Shown in pieces: positions 48,901 through 57,464 of a DNA stretch of 64,000 nt. The position numbers and the translations under genes were made by a program. Within the stretch, counting starts at the first letter, position 1, and each line of letters begins with the position of its first letter. The notes under the pieces are model-generated. The model did no database searches. It saw only the letters and a program-made list of their open reading frames with translations, and was not told the origin of the DNA. Source of the stretch: Lactobacillus johnsonii (GTDB lineage: Bacteria > Bacillota > Bacilli > Lactobacillales > Lactobacillaceae); assembly GCF_013487865.1 (NCBI RefSeq), contig NZ_CP047409.1, positions 992,001-1,056,000 of the forward strand. The letters run 5' to 3'.

Positions 48901-49467
48901 TTCAAACAATCCTGGCAAAATGTCACTTAGTGCATCACATTGCTTAATAAATAGCATTGCATAAAGCTTATCCATCAATTCAGGAGTTCTCTCAGTCAAA
49001 GCAGTCGAAATCAATTCTTTTTCTGCCTGACTATAGCCACCTAAATCATCTTCAATCTCCATTGCTTCATTAATGATGTCAGGTTCAGCCTTACCTTCTT
49101 CACTAGTTAAGACACTTACCCTACTTGGCAGATAATTGTTAACTTCCATAAATCTAATTGCGATAATTCTGTTGAACCAAGTGTAGGCAACTTCTTCAAT
49201 AAAATCATCAAAGACAGTCTTAGGGTCATCATCATATCCCCTATTTTTTAATTCATTAACAACATCTTTTCGCCAGCCAATTTGTTTACCAGTTAAAGCA
49301 TTATTTTCATTATCGTCTACATAGTACTTTTTATCTTTTGTAGAGATAGAAAGTTCATCATTAATCTTTTCATCTGTAATACCCAAATTAGCTAGCTGAA
49401 TTTCCGTTGTATCTCTCAAACTTTTTCTAGCATTAATTGCAAATTTTTTGATTTTATTTTTGTCCAT
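45955..49467 (-). CDS. pglX: BREX adenine-specific DNA methyltransferase PglX
   Basis: A 1170-residue class I N6-adenine methyltransferase. The SAM-binding motif is DNAMGSGHIL (321-330) and the catalytic motif NPPY is at 495-498. The N-terminal helical part and the C-terminal target-recognition region (about 600-1000) have the usual type 1 PglX proportions. It methylates an adenine in a short non-palindromic site to label self DNA; the site cannot be predicted. It lies 87 bases after brxC with a terminator in between. No second pglX, recombinase or inverted repeat is nearby, so the phase variation known from L. casei BREX is not suggested here. Confidence 0.95.
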   Translation of the reverse strand: MDKNKIKKFAINARKSLRDTTEIQLANLGITDEKINDELSISTKDKKYYVDDNENNALTGKQIGWRKDVVNELKNRGYDDDPKTVFDDFIEEVAYTWFNRIIAIRFMEVNNYLPSRVSVLTSEEGKAEPDIINEAMEIEDDLGGYSQAEKELISTALTERTPELMDKLYAMLFIKQCDALSDILPGLFEKTNDYLKLLFTPNYNRGVIQDLINEIPASYFDVNEEGQVQIIGWLYQYYNSEPHEKVVNMNGKAIKKDEIPAATQLFTPDWIVRYMVDNSLGKYYLERHENSQLKDELKYLLPSKIESVNNDQDISKYKFLDNAMGSGHILIYAFDLLMKMYLEEGYSKRDAAQKIIENNIFGLEIDKRAFQLAYFSLMMKGREYDRRFFRRNVANNLYYFENLHVSEDFYNFIDNEKTKEDLKKIVEAFADATELGSIIKIDQNIDIDNLQSTVEKIAFDDSLDVFGNKRTKDKILKILSIIRIMTNKYETVVTNPPYMNKFDKKLKKYLRDNYKDYSKDLFSVFIYHNMHLLRDGGYSGYMTPLVWMFIKSYESLRKDIIDNVNINSLIQMEYSAFEEATVPINTFILKKADEKSGTYLRLSNFKGGMAVQEQKVLEAIADPEVKYLYHADQDNFDKIPGSPIAYWASKNLILKFNSNNIASFGPVKSGIMVNKKFIRFWHELKAEEIQFDACKVDDMSPYKWFPLNSGGGFRKWYGLNNDVIDLENDAKNIKESGTNYRLRDSKLYFKDGITWGRITSGGSSFRKARSGSLFGDAGPMFFPNNKENLNYILGVLNSKVLSKLELILNPTLNFQVNDLAQIPIVFDKKYKTKIDMLVSNNILLSKTDDFEWETSWDFKRSPLLVNKAATLEQAYNNWSQEALDRFNQLKANEEELNRIFIDLYGLQDELTPEEDDKEVSVRKADQVRDIKAFLSYFIGCVFGRYSLDQDGLAYAGGDWNASLYSTFKPNKENIILLTDRQYFDDERDIIVRLHEFLSKTFDPEHLTDNMNFIAQTLDPKKFERGVSAEQIIRYYFVNDFYKDHAKIYQKRPIYWEFNSGRNKGFKALMYLHRYTPEQLAMVRQYLHDLQPAMNDLIEIDNDLLDQETTASAKSKYRKIISTLNKQMNELVKYDQVLDHLSQSPVDLDLDDGVLANHDKLQQGEKLLTKL

Positions 49468-49515
49468 ACTTTTTTAAATCTCTCTAAACTTCAAATAATT
49501 ACTATTAATTATAAC

Positions 49516-49545
49516 AAGAAAAAAGACTGATATTAAAATCAGTCT
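49516..49545 (-). terminator. Terminator between brxC and pglX
   Basis: Stem AGACTGAT / ATCAGTCT followed by six T on the - strand, just after the brxC stop. It may be a partial terminator that lowers pglX expression relative to brxABC. Confidence 0.85.
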
Positions 49546-49554
49546 CTTCCTTAA

Positions 49555-52500
49555 CTACTTAAAGTCAATATTGATAATATCGTTATCCTCTAATTCTTTT
49601 TCAAGACTTACTTTCAAAGCGTTTAAGTATTTATCAATATCTGATTCACTTTCAATCTTCCAGCTATTTTCTGGAACCACATCATAAATCCTCTTAAAGA
49701 TGGTTTTCTTAATTTTTACAGTTGGCTTAGGTTGAGGTAAAGGTGAAACTTTAACCGTTTCTTCTTGCTTGTTATCTGGATTAGTGACGTCTTCTACCAC
49801 ATTCCTTGCAGCAGCTTCTTGTTCCTGTTGAGCCTTCTCAGCTAACTCTTGGCTTACTTCTGAAATTTTATTTCTTAATCTATCATTAGCAGAATCAATA
49901 GCATTATCTAAACTAATTAAATTCAAGAATGCATTTTCATCGCTACTTTCATTATATTGATCTGCACGATCACTTATCGATTTAAGAGTGTTGTTAACCT
50001 CAGCAAAAAGTTCATCGCTTTCTTTTTTAGGAAATTCTGCATCAGTTACTAAACTCTTAAGTCGATCATAGCTTTCATTAACCTTGCCTATGATTTTCTC
50101 ATGGACTTTATCCATGTCATCACTATATAAAGAAACGAATTCAGAATTCAAATTCTTCAATTTAGGAATAGAAATATTAAATTGATCCATATCTAAATAC
50201 TTGTCAAGTTCATTAGCTATTTCTTTTAAATTTTCATCTTCAATAAATCCTTTAGCATGATTAAAACGTGCTAAATAGCTATTAGATTTTCTCCAAATTT
50301 TTTCTTGGTCACTAATATTACCAATATCACCATAAAATTGTAGAATAGCTTTATCTTCAACCTCATCACGCCAATCCTCTAAATCATCTAAGTGTTTAGA
50401 AATAATTGAAAAGATTTGATCGCTATCAGGAACCATAGAGATCTGTTTTAAGCTGTTAATTCCCTCATGTAGAATATCTTTACCAGGATATTTATTATCA
50501 TGGTTGTAATTTAGTATATCTTCAAGACTTCTAACTTTTTGTTGTGTCTTCTTTTTAATCTCATCAGCTAATTGCTCAGAAGTGGCACCATCTGGAAGAA
50601 CTAAACTGACTTCTAAAACATCACTTGCAAATTCTTTGGCATCTTTCTTTTCGCGTGCAGAGATTTCTTTAACAGGCTTCATCGTCAATCTTGATAGATT
50701 ACTCTTACTGATAAAATATCGCTGAATTGATTTTGGATCTTTACGCGCTTCATCTAAAGAGATCTTAGAATTATTGAAATAGATCTTAAGCTTACCATCA
50801 GAAAATGCTTTAGCAACTAGCCAAGCAGTATCATTTGGCTTATAACCATACGGAATTTTACTAAAACGATCAACCACACTAGACAAGGAAATATTATTCA
50901 TTAAACCAGCTTGTCCATTTATATATTCGATTACCGCATTAATTGCTTGCTCATTATCAGTCAAAAGTACAGCATTTTGATTACCCTTTAATACATTAAG
51001 AATGTCTTGATCAGATTTAACATCATCAATGTATTGCAGATTTCGGTAATTAGCATCAATAATTATCTTTTTAGCTTCAGCTAAACGACTAGTAAAGTTA
51101 CTGCCCTTAGCTAATACATCGCCATCAACATAAATATCAGCATCAAGCAAATCATCTTCCAACATTTTTTGTGTATTACGCTCGATATCCTTTGCTTGAC
51201 TGTTTCGATTAGCCGCAATATATCTAATCTTTTCATCAGATCTTGATTCCGGCTTTTGCATATATTCTTTGATTTTTTCTACTTGTCTGTAGTTCTCAAT
51301 ATACCGATCATCATTTTTTAAAACGACAATGATGTTACGGTTATCACCTGACTGCTGCTTATAATCAATTTCACGATAGTTTCCAGATTGCAGTGGGGAT
51401 ACGATCCTAATATTCAAATCATTTTTTAGAGGATTTAATCCTATTCCATCAATATACATATTAAATTCAAAAATATATTGATTTTTCTTTTTAGGATAAA
51501 CATACTTAGAATCTATTAAATTAGACGTAAACAAGTAACTACCTATTTCACGAACAATTTTTTGATCATCTATATCAATCGCATTAATTGCTTCATTAAC
51601 TTCTTGTTCTGAATCAGTTAAGAACTCATATGTATCAAGATTCTTTTGAATAAGATTCTGTCTAATTAAAACGCTCAAAGCATCTTTAACCTTGGCAGTC
51701 AATTCTTGACGATCTTGATTAATGTCGTCTAAAAGCAACGTAGTAATATTTTCAAGAGTTGATGGATAATTGTCAACATAGCGAACCATAAATAAAACAG
51801 CCAAGACTTGAATATTGAAACTATCTTTGGCTATATATGTATCACCCATTGCTTGATCAAATACAGCTTGGTGATCATGATTGAGGAATTCTTTCATCCC
51901 AATAAAGAAAGCAGAAAACGGAACAAGTTTGCCTAAATCATCATCTACGTACCTTTTAGTAGCTTCTTGGAAAGTGGCTAGCATTGAACGCTCACCATCA
52001 GACATATGACTACCGCTGGCACCATGCTTACGAACAGCTGATAATACATTTTTTAGCAAACTAAATTGATATGGTATAAATGGATAATTATCAACAAAAG
52101 ATTGAGAATCCTCATATTTTTCTCTTTTTATAGCATCACTGAAATTAATCTTATTGTTAATGCTATATTCATTTTGAGTAAATAAATCATCTAATTCTTC
52201 CTTAGCTAATGGCTTTTTATCCAATAAACGTTTCCGGATAACTTCATCAGCATTAGCAGAGCTCATTGAGATTAGAGTATTAAATCTACCCTGAATCTTT
52301 GAAAAATCACGTTCATGTTTATGGAAATTGCCTGTAACTTCATCCATTTGTTGCTGAGAGGTTACTACAACCCAAGCACGTCCATGGCATTGAATTCCGA
52401 GCTGCTCAACAATAGTTTGTAAGTTAAGCATCTTGTTATCATCTCCACCGATAAACTGCCCTACTTCATCAGCCAAAAATACAAAATGATGATTACCACC

Positions 52501-53274
52501 TTTTTTATCAAGATAGTCTTTTACCAATTTGGCAAATCCAATGGCATCAATACTGAACTTTTTACTTAGAAATTCATTGATATAATTTTGTGCATCTACT
52601 TCATCTAATGCGCCAGAACTAGTCAGTGCAGGTTTAATACGTGTATTTAACATAATCGCATATCTGCTTCTAGTTTCTTCCCATGAGGAGTGATTTTCTG
52701 GATCAAGATCTTGGAAAGCCTTCTTAAATGCATCATATTTTCCAATACTATCCAGCCAGCGCTCCATATCAGCAACTTCTGCAATTGGAGAATATCCTAA
52801 CTGTTCATTAAACACTTTAAGAAATACATTTAAAATAGCACTACTATCATTGGCTGAATTGGAGTCTGCTTTAGAATCAATATTAAATAAAGCAACATCA
52901 GTTGATACACTTGTAGCTTTTTCAATAGCATTAGATAAATGGTTATCATCAAATTTTCCATCTTCTAAAAAATAGTCTATTGCTTTACGTCCATCAACTA
53001 TATCATTTTCTAAAAGATAAGATAAAATTTTTAAGAAGTGTGATTTACCTGAACCAAAAAAACCACTAATCCATACTCCCATTTTATCTGTAGGTGCATC
53101 AATACTTTTATCATAAGCATCAAAAAAGCGAGTAAAATCATTCTTTAATTCATCAGTAATAACATACTCTTCAAGTTCTTGTTTCTTAATTTTTTCACTA
53201 TCTTGACCAATTTTAATAACTCCGCGAATATCTCGATCAATATCTTTTTTGAAAATATTCTTTATTTTTGTCAT
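49555..53274 (-). CDS. brxC: BREX ATPase BrxC
   Basis: A 1239-residue P-loop ATPase (PglY/BrxC family, DUF499-like). Walker A GFFGSGKSH is at 71-79, and Walker B is HHFVFLADE (262-270). The first 450 residues form the AAA domain; later come winged-helix-like and coiled-coil segments (about 1050-1160) and a Pro/Lys-rich linker (about 1165-1195). BrxC is needed for both methylation and phage exclusion. It is 11 bases after brxB. Confidence 0.95.
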   Translation of the reverse strand: MTKIKNIFKKDIDRDIRGVIKIGQDSEKIKKQELEEYVITDELKNDFTRFFDAYDKSIDAPTDKMGVWISGFFGSGKSHFLKILSYLLENDIVDGRKAIDYFLEDGKFDDNHLSNAIEKATSVSTDVALFNIDSKADSNSANDSSAILNVFLKVFNEQLGYSPIAEVADMERWLDSIGKYDAFKKAFQDLDPENHSSWEETRSRYAIMLNTRIKPALTSSGALDEVDAQNYINEFLSKKFSIDAIGFAKLVKDYLDKKGGNHHFVFLADEVGQFIGGDDNKMLNLQTIVEQLGIQCHGRAWVVVTSQQQMDEVTGNFHKHERDFSKIQGRFNTLISMSSANADEVIRKRLLDKKPLAKEELDDLFTQNEYSINNKINFSDAIKREKYEDSQSFVDNYPFIPYQFSLLKNVLSAVRKHGASGSHMSDGERSMLATFQEATKRYVDDDLGKLVPFSAFFIGMKEFLNHDHQAVFDQAMGDTYIAKDSFNIQVLAVLFMVRYVDNYPSTLENITTLLLDDINQDRQELTAKVKDALSVLIRQNLIQKNLDTYEFLTDSEQEVNEAINAIDIDDQKIVREIGSYLFTSNLIDSKYVYPKKKNQYIFEFNMYIDGIGLNPLKNDLNIRIVSPLQSGNYREIDYKQQSGDNRNIIVVLKNDDRYIENYRQVEKIKEYMQKPESRSDEKIRYIAANRNSQAKDIERNTQKMLEDDLLDADIYVDGDVLAKGSNFTSRLAEAKKIIIDANYRNLQYIDDVKSDQDILNVLKGNQNAVLLTDNEQAINAVIEYINGQAGLMNNISLSSVVDRFSKIPYGYKPNDTAWLVAKAFSDGKLKIYFNNSKISLDEARKDPKSIQRYFISKSNLSRLTMKPVKEISAREKKDAKEFASDVLEVSLVLPDGATSEQLADEIKKKTQQKVRSLEDILNYNHDNKYPGKDILHEGINSLKQISMVPDSDQIFSIISKHLDDLEDWRDEVEDKAILQFYGDIGNISDQEKIWRKSNSYLARFNHAKGFIEDENLKEIANELDKYLDMDQFNISIPKLKNLNSEFVSLYSDDMDKVHEKIIGKVNESYDRLKSLVTDAEFPKKESDELFAEVNNTLKSISDRADQYNESSDENAFLNLISLDNAIDSANDRLRNKISEVSQELAEKAQQEQEAAARNVVEDVTNPDNKQEETVKVSPLPQPKPTVKIKKTIFKRIYDVVPENSWKIESESDIDKYLNALKVSLEKELEDNDIINIDFK

Positions 53275-53285
53275 ACTTATTATCC

Positions 53286-53876
53286 CTAATCTAATCTAAA
53301 CGCTCTGTAATAATTTTGGTCCTTAACTTCTCCAAACGCTCTTAAGCTCTTTTCATCATAATTACCCGGATAAAATAACACAACTGGATTTTCATCCAAA
53401 ACCTGATGCATCGTATTTAATATTTTATGAGCTCTAATAATAGGATAGGTTTTGCCTAGTCCTACTATAAATACAATACACTTTTCTGGTAATCTATTCT
53501 TTATATATTGAACAATTAAATTATTATTTTCACTCATTTCTAGAATGTTATTAATCTGCGCAATTAATACGTCAAAGCCTCGATTTTTTTCAATTTCTTC
53601 AAGGATTGGGATAGGATCAGCACCTGTATATTTTTTCTGATCCTTTAGCAAGGTCATCATAACATTATAAATATCAAAAACTTTTAGGTTCACTCTAGAA
53701 GCAAGAGCACTCTCTTTTATCTTAGCTATTTTTTTACGAACTTCTAATTCTTGATTAGCTGGATAGTCAAAAATCCAATACCCCACTTCATTAGACAGTC
53801 CCTTATTTTTTTGAAACTTGGGATCAATCATTTTTTCTTTTAAATGTTCAAATCTAAGATTAATATCTTCTGTCAT
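53286..53876 (-). CDS. brxB: BREX protein BrxB
   Basis: A 196-residue DUF1788 protein. Typical segments are YWIFDYPANQELEVRKKIAKI, a central VFIVGLGKTYPIIRAHKILNTM and the C-terminal VLFYPGNYDEKSLRAFG, which is strongly conserved in the family. BrxB is required for BREX, and biochemical data link it to complexes with the other Brx proteins; its exact activity is not known. Its start overlaps the brxA stop by one base (TAATG). Confidence 0.93.
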   Translation of the reverse strand: MTEDINLRFEHLKEKMIDPKFQKNKGLSNEVGYWIFDYPANQELEVRKKIAKIKESALASRVNLKVFDIYNVMMTLLKDQKKYTGADPIPILEEIEKNRGFDVLIAQINNILEMSENNNLIVQYIKNRLPEKCIVFIVGLGKTYPIIRAHKILNTMHQVLDENPVVLFYPGNYDEKSLRAFGEVKDQNYYRAFRLD

Positions 53877-54475
53877 TATACTTCTCCTAGAGCAGCCAAT
53901 TCATAGTCTAACTTTTCTTCTTTCATAATAATGATTAGTTGTGAATCTATTAATGGAAAAAGTAGCTTATCCTCATTAGATTTAACATTCTCTAACAATC
54001 CCCCATCCCTCAAGAAAGTCTTCAAAGCTCCTTTGAGACGTTTAAAAGTATTAAGAGACCATTTTGCGACCTCAGGACTTTCGATTCTTTTCTGGTTAAG
54101 AAATGATTCTATTTCATAATCTTGTAAAGTATTTTCACGCATAATTACTTTAGGTCGATATACATCATAAACAAATTCATTAAGAATTTTACTTGTTAAC
54201 ATCATAGATATTAGTGACACTATCTTTTGATTGGTAGGATTTAAAGATGGAAAAATATCTATAATAGTCTTTGGTAAAGCATTAATTCTGACAGATAAAT
54301 TTCTTGAACAACGTCTAGCCCGAGATTTGCTAGACATTTTAAATATATTTTCTTTATCGCTAAGATGTTTTATTTCATCAATACTTTTTCCTGATTGATA
54401 AAGCTCAATAAATTGTGCAAACTCCGGCAACCAAATTGCATATGAAGCAATTCCACCATTATAAGTACGCGGCAT
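53876..54475 (-). CDS. brxA: BREX protein BrxA
   Basis: A 199-residue DUF1819 protein, first gene of the BREX operon. It begins MPRTYNGGIASYAIWLPEFA, and is all-helical with a basic segment (KSRARRCSRNL) compatible with the DNA binding shown for E. coli BrxA. GAGGGG lies 6 bases before ATG 54475. A TATAAT-like box lies near 54545 on the - strand, but no convincing -35 box is seen. Decayed genes lie upstream. Confidence 0.92.
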   Translation of the reverse strand: MPRTYNGGIASYAIWLPEFAQFIELYQSGKSIDEIKHLSDKENIFKMSSKSRARRCSRNLSVRINALPKTIIDIFPSLNPTNQKIVSLISMMLTSKILNEFVYDVYRPKVIMRENTLQDYEIESFLNQKRIESPEVAKWSLNTFKRLKGALKTFLRDGGLLENVKSNEDKLLFPLIDSQLIIIMKEEKLDYELAALGEV

Positions 54476-54637
54476 TTTATCCCCTCAAATTTCTAATTAT
54501 TGCATAATGCTATCTGCATTAACACAATCACGCTTAATACATTATATATGACTATTATCTTTTTTAGCAGTATTTCTTATGATCAACTTTTATCAAATAA
54601 AGAAGCATGTCTTCACATCTAAGTTGAAGTCATACTT

Positions 54638-55045
54638 TTATTCTCCGATATTATAAAATTCAGCAGCTTTTAGTAGAAATTCTTTCATAAACGGCAAAGA
54701 AAATGAAACTTTTCCGTATCCTGCTTCAATAATGACTTGACTGTCAATCAAACGCTGACGATATTGTGAGACATAATTGGAACTTTTATTCATTTGTTTT
54801 CTAATATGACTTATTTAAACAACATTATTATCGCTTTCCGCCATAATCATTAAGAATTTTTAATCAGTTGGAGATAATTCAGAAATAATTTTTGTATAAA
54901 CATTCTTATAAAGATCATTTTTAAACAAAGGCAGAATGTCATCTATATCACTTTCAGTTATGTGATCAGTTGCATGCTTTCAAACATAGTATCCCAAATC
55001 TTGGAATGCATAAGCATAGCCTTTAGTTAATTTTGTCATTCTCAT
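54638..55045 (-). pseudogene. C-terminal remnant of an AAA ATPase
   Basis: One reading frame contains MTKLTKGYAYAFQDLGYYV, ITESDIDDILPLFKNDLY and a winged-helix end with VSQYRQRLIDSQVIIEAGYGKVSF, interrupted by at least three stop codons. This is the tail of the ATPase group (ORC/Cdc6-like fold with a C-terminal winged helix). The Walker motifs are missing: the gene is cut at about 55045, where the IS1182-type remnant begins. Confidence 0.75.
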
Positions 55046-55059
55046 TTCATATCATACCA

Positions 55060-56420
55060 TCAATAACTTCAGATCAAGTGACCACGCTAATCAAATAATT
55101 AAGAAATGTTTTGTCTACTTTACTCCATTATTAGAAGATGAGGGATTAATTCGTGAAAGTGCTGTTTTTATTGATGATACTAAGATTGAAGATGATGCAA
55201 ATAAGTACACTTTTGTTTGAAGTAAAGCAGTTGAAAAGTATCATGATAAGTTAAAAAATGACGCAGTTAGCTTATATGATGAATTGATCAATAAGGAGTC
55301 GTTAAGGCTATAGCCCGAAGAAGAGGTTCAAATTAGTCAAGGATTAGAAATTCTAGCTCAAGAAACAGAAAAAGAAATTAAGAAAATTACCAAAGAGATT
55401 GAAGAAGAGCCTAAAGTTATTCCAGGTGGATCTAAAAACAAATTCAAAAGACGCGGATTAAATAAGATTCTAAACAAGATTCAAAAAGATCTTATTCCTA
55501 GAGCTAAGAAATATGAAGAAACTGAAAAGATCTTTGATGGTCGGAATAGCTACTACAAAACAGATCATGATGCCACATTCATGCATATGAAAGGAGACCA
55601 CATGTGAAATGGTCAATTAAAACCAGGCTACAATATTCAAGCAGCAACTACTAACCAATATGCTGTAGACTTTGCCCTATTCCCTAATCCAACTGACTTT
55701 AGAACCCTTAAACCATTTTTAGAACAGATGAAATCCCATGGTATCTTAGATAAGTTTCATAACATTGTGGCTAATGCTGGGTATGGTAGTGAGTATAACT
55801 ATTCAATTCTAGAAGAAAATTATTCAGACAAAGACTATCAGATACCATACACGTTATACGAAAAAGAACAAACACGGAAATATAAGAAAGATCCTTCAAA
55901 AATTGCCAATTGGTATTACAATGAAGAAGCAGATTACTATGTAGACAAGTCTGTTGTTAGATTTAACTTCAAGTACTATAGTCGCAGAAAAGACAGAACA
56001 ACTGGCATGACTAGAGACTTTAAGATTTATGAAGCCGAGGAGTTCCAGTTAACAGAAGAGCTAACAGCTCTAGCTAAAACCAAATCTGGTCGTCAAAGAT
56101 AAATTCATTACAATCCAAATTGGCAATATTTAAAAGAAAAAGCAAAAGAAACTCTTCAAAGCGAAGATGGTAAACGAATCTATGGCTGTAGAAAGACAGA
56201 TGTGGAACCAATTTTCGGACATATGAAGAGTGTATTTGGCATGCGAAGAACCCATTTAAGAGGCAAAAAGAAAGTCGAAACAGATATCGGAATTATGTTT
56301 ATGATGATGAATTTAAGTAAATATGGAGCAAAGAGAAAGGTAAAACCTTTAAATTATTATTCAAAAAAGCAAAAAAACAGAGAAATTCACTGCAAAAATA
56401 AATTTCTCTGTTTTGTTATC
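55060..56420 (+). mobile_element. IS1182-type transposase remnant
   Basis: A single reading frame holds SSDHANQIIKKCFVYF, AVFIDDTKIEDDANKYTFV, the central TDHDATFMHMKGDHM, GQLKPGYNIQAATTNQY, and the C-terminal RKTDVEPIFGHMKSVFGMRRTHLRGKKKVE, the DDE transposase of the IS1182 family. Four in-frame stops (55218 TGA, 55311 TAG, 55605 TGA, 56100 TAA) interrupt it without any frameshift, and the N-terminus is missing. It is dead. No terminal repeats could be defined. The decay by point mutation shows that the insertion is old. Confidence 0.88.
56374..56414. terminator. Perfect 14-base hairpin at the IS end
   Basis: AAAACAGAGAAATT and AATTTCTCTGTTTT with a 13-base loop and T-rich flank. It may end the transposase transcript. 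Confidence 0.65.
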
Positions 56421-56665
56421 TGGAATAAAAGCTTAGTTTTTTCCCAGACACATTTTAATACTATAATTGCTTTTCTAAGATCTTCTGGTTTATTAGCATC
56501 CCCATCGATGATAGTTACTTGTTCATTATTTGCTAAATTAGAAAGGCGACTTGCATTTCTAAGAAATAGAGTTAAATATACATTCTTGTCTTCATTTAAA
56601 ATACGATCTTCAACTAAACGTGCGATTTGTCCGTTTGCACCAATAATTGCAACATTTTTTGTCAT
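56387..56665 (-). pseudogene. NAD(P)-binding protein, N-terminal fragment
   Basis: About the first 67 residues match NmrA/SDR-like proteins: MTKNVAIIGANGQIARLVED (dinucleotide-binding glycine motif GANGQIA) and VTIIDGDANKPEDLRKAI. After about 56460 the frame runs into the IS end and has no family similarity, so the rest was lost on IS insertion. The remnant product, 92 residues, keeps only the cofactor-binding start. Confidence 0.75.
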
Positions 56666-56771
56666 AATGTTTTTCTTCCTTTCATAATTTTTTACAAGAA
56701 AAAGTATATTGCACTAAGCCTAATCTGAAAATTACTACTTATAGGAGCTATTGCAATTAATGCATAGTAAA

Positions 56772-56945
56772 TTAGCTCTTTAAACTTTTAATACTGTTAC
56801 CGAAAATACTTTCAATGGCTACTGGATCTCGATAATCAAAAAATTGACTTTCCTTCTGGAAAAGGTGTCCATGCTTCAACAGCAATATTTTGATTTTCGT
56901 AAAATTTAACTTCTTCTTTACGTCACCAACTGTTGAATTAAAATT
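56772..56945 (-). pseudogene. Aldo/keto reductase remnant
   Basis: Two pieces of an aldo/keto reductase are joined: KEEVKFYENQNIAVEAWTPF and, in another frame, FDYRDPVAIESIFGNSIKSLKS, ending at TAA 56772. The same segments are about 80 residues apart in the intact gene at 27854-28729, so the middle was deleted and the N-terminal half is gone. Confidence 0.78.
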
Positions 56946-56960
56946 TTCATTTAAATCATC

Positions 56961-57065
56961 CTATCTTCCACGCCGATCAATTTTATGAGGTTGAGTTCTT
57001 TGACTAGGGCTGACTGATAAAAATAATAAACCTAATAAAATTCCAATTTCGATTATTTGTGACAT
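56961..57065 (-). CDS. Possible 34-residue membrane peptide
   Basis: The frame from ATG 57065 gives MSQIIEIGILLGLLFLSVSP with a basic tail ending RRGR. One membrane helix is plausible. The ribosome binding site is weak (AAAGAGAT, about 9 bases upstream). It lies within a decayed stretch and could be chance. Confidence 0.3.
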   Translation of the reverse strand: MSQIIEIGILLGLLFLSVSPSQRTQPHKIDRRGR

Positions 57066-57464
57066 AATTTTTATCTCTTTGCTATTTTATTTAACTTAAT
57101 GTTTATTAATTAGGAAGAAAAACGATGTAAAAAAATTGCTATTTTTTTATACTAGTATTCGAATTATTTATGGTAAAAAACTAACTATACAAAAATACTT
57201 CTGATATTGGAATTGTATTAATTTCAGCAAAACAAATTTCATTATTTTTCTTACTTGATTTAATTTTTAAATATATTTTATTAAGTTTTACTATCGAAGA
57301 AAATTATTAGAATTTTATAGTGCTATGCTACTTATGCATAGTAAAAAATATCTACCGACGTAGATATCTTTAAAGGCTATAAATCAAATATTTACATATA
57401 ACAAGTTAATCGTAATCTTTTAGCACAAATGATTAAGGAAAAATCAATCTATAATACATAATAA
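57066..57464. other. Gene-free AT-rich DNA
   Basis: About 400 bases upstream of the small frame and downstream of rarA. No open frame, clear hairpin or recognisable remnant is seen. Confidence 0.5.

Noticed and set aside
45955-54475. Phase-variable pglX as in L. casei BREX
   Set aside because: No second pglX or specificity piece, no recombinase and no inverted repeats in the locus.
55728-56102. A separate 124-residue gene
   Set aside because: It is an in-frame part of the broken IS1182-type transposase between two stop codons.
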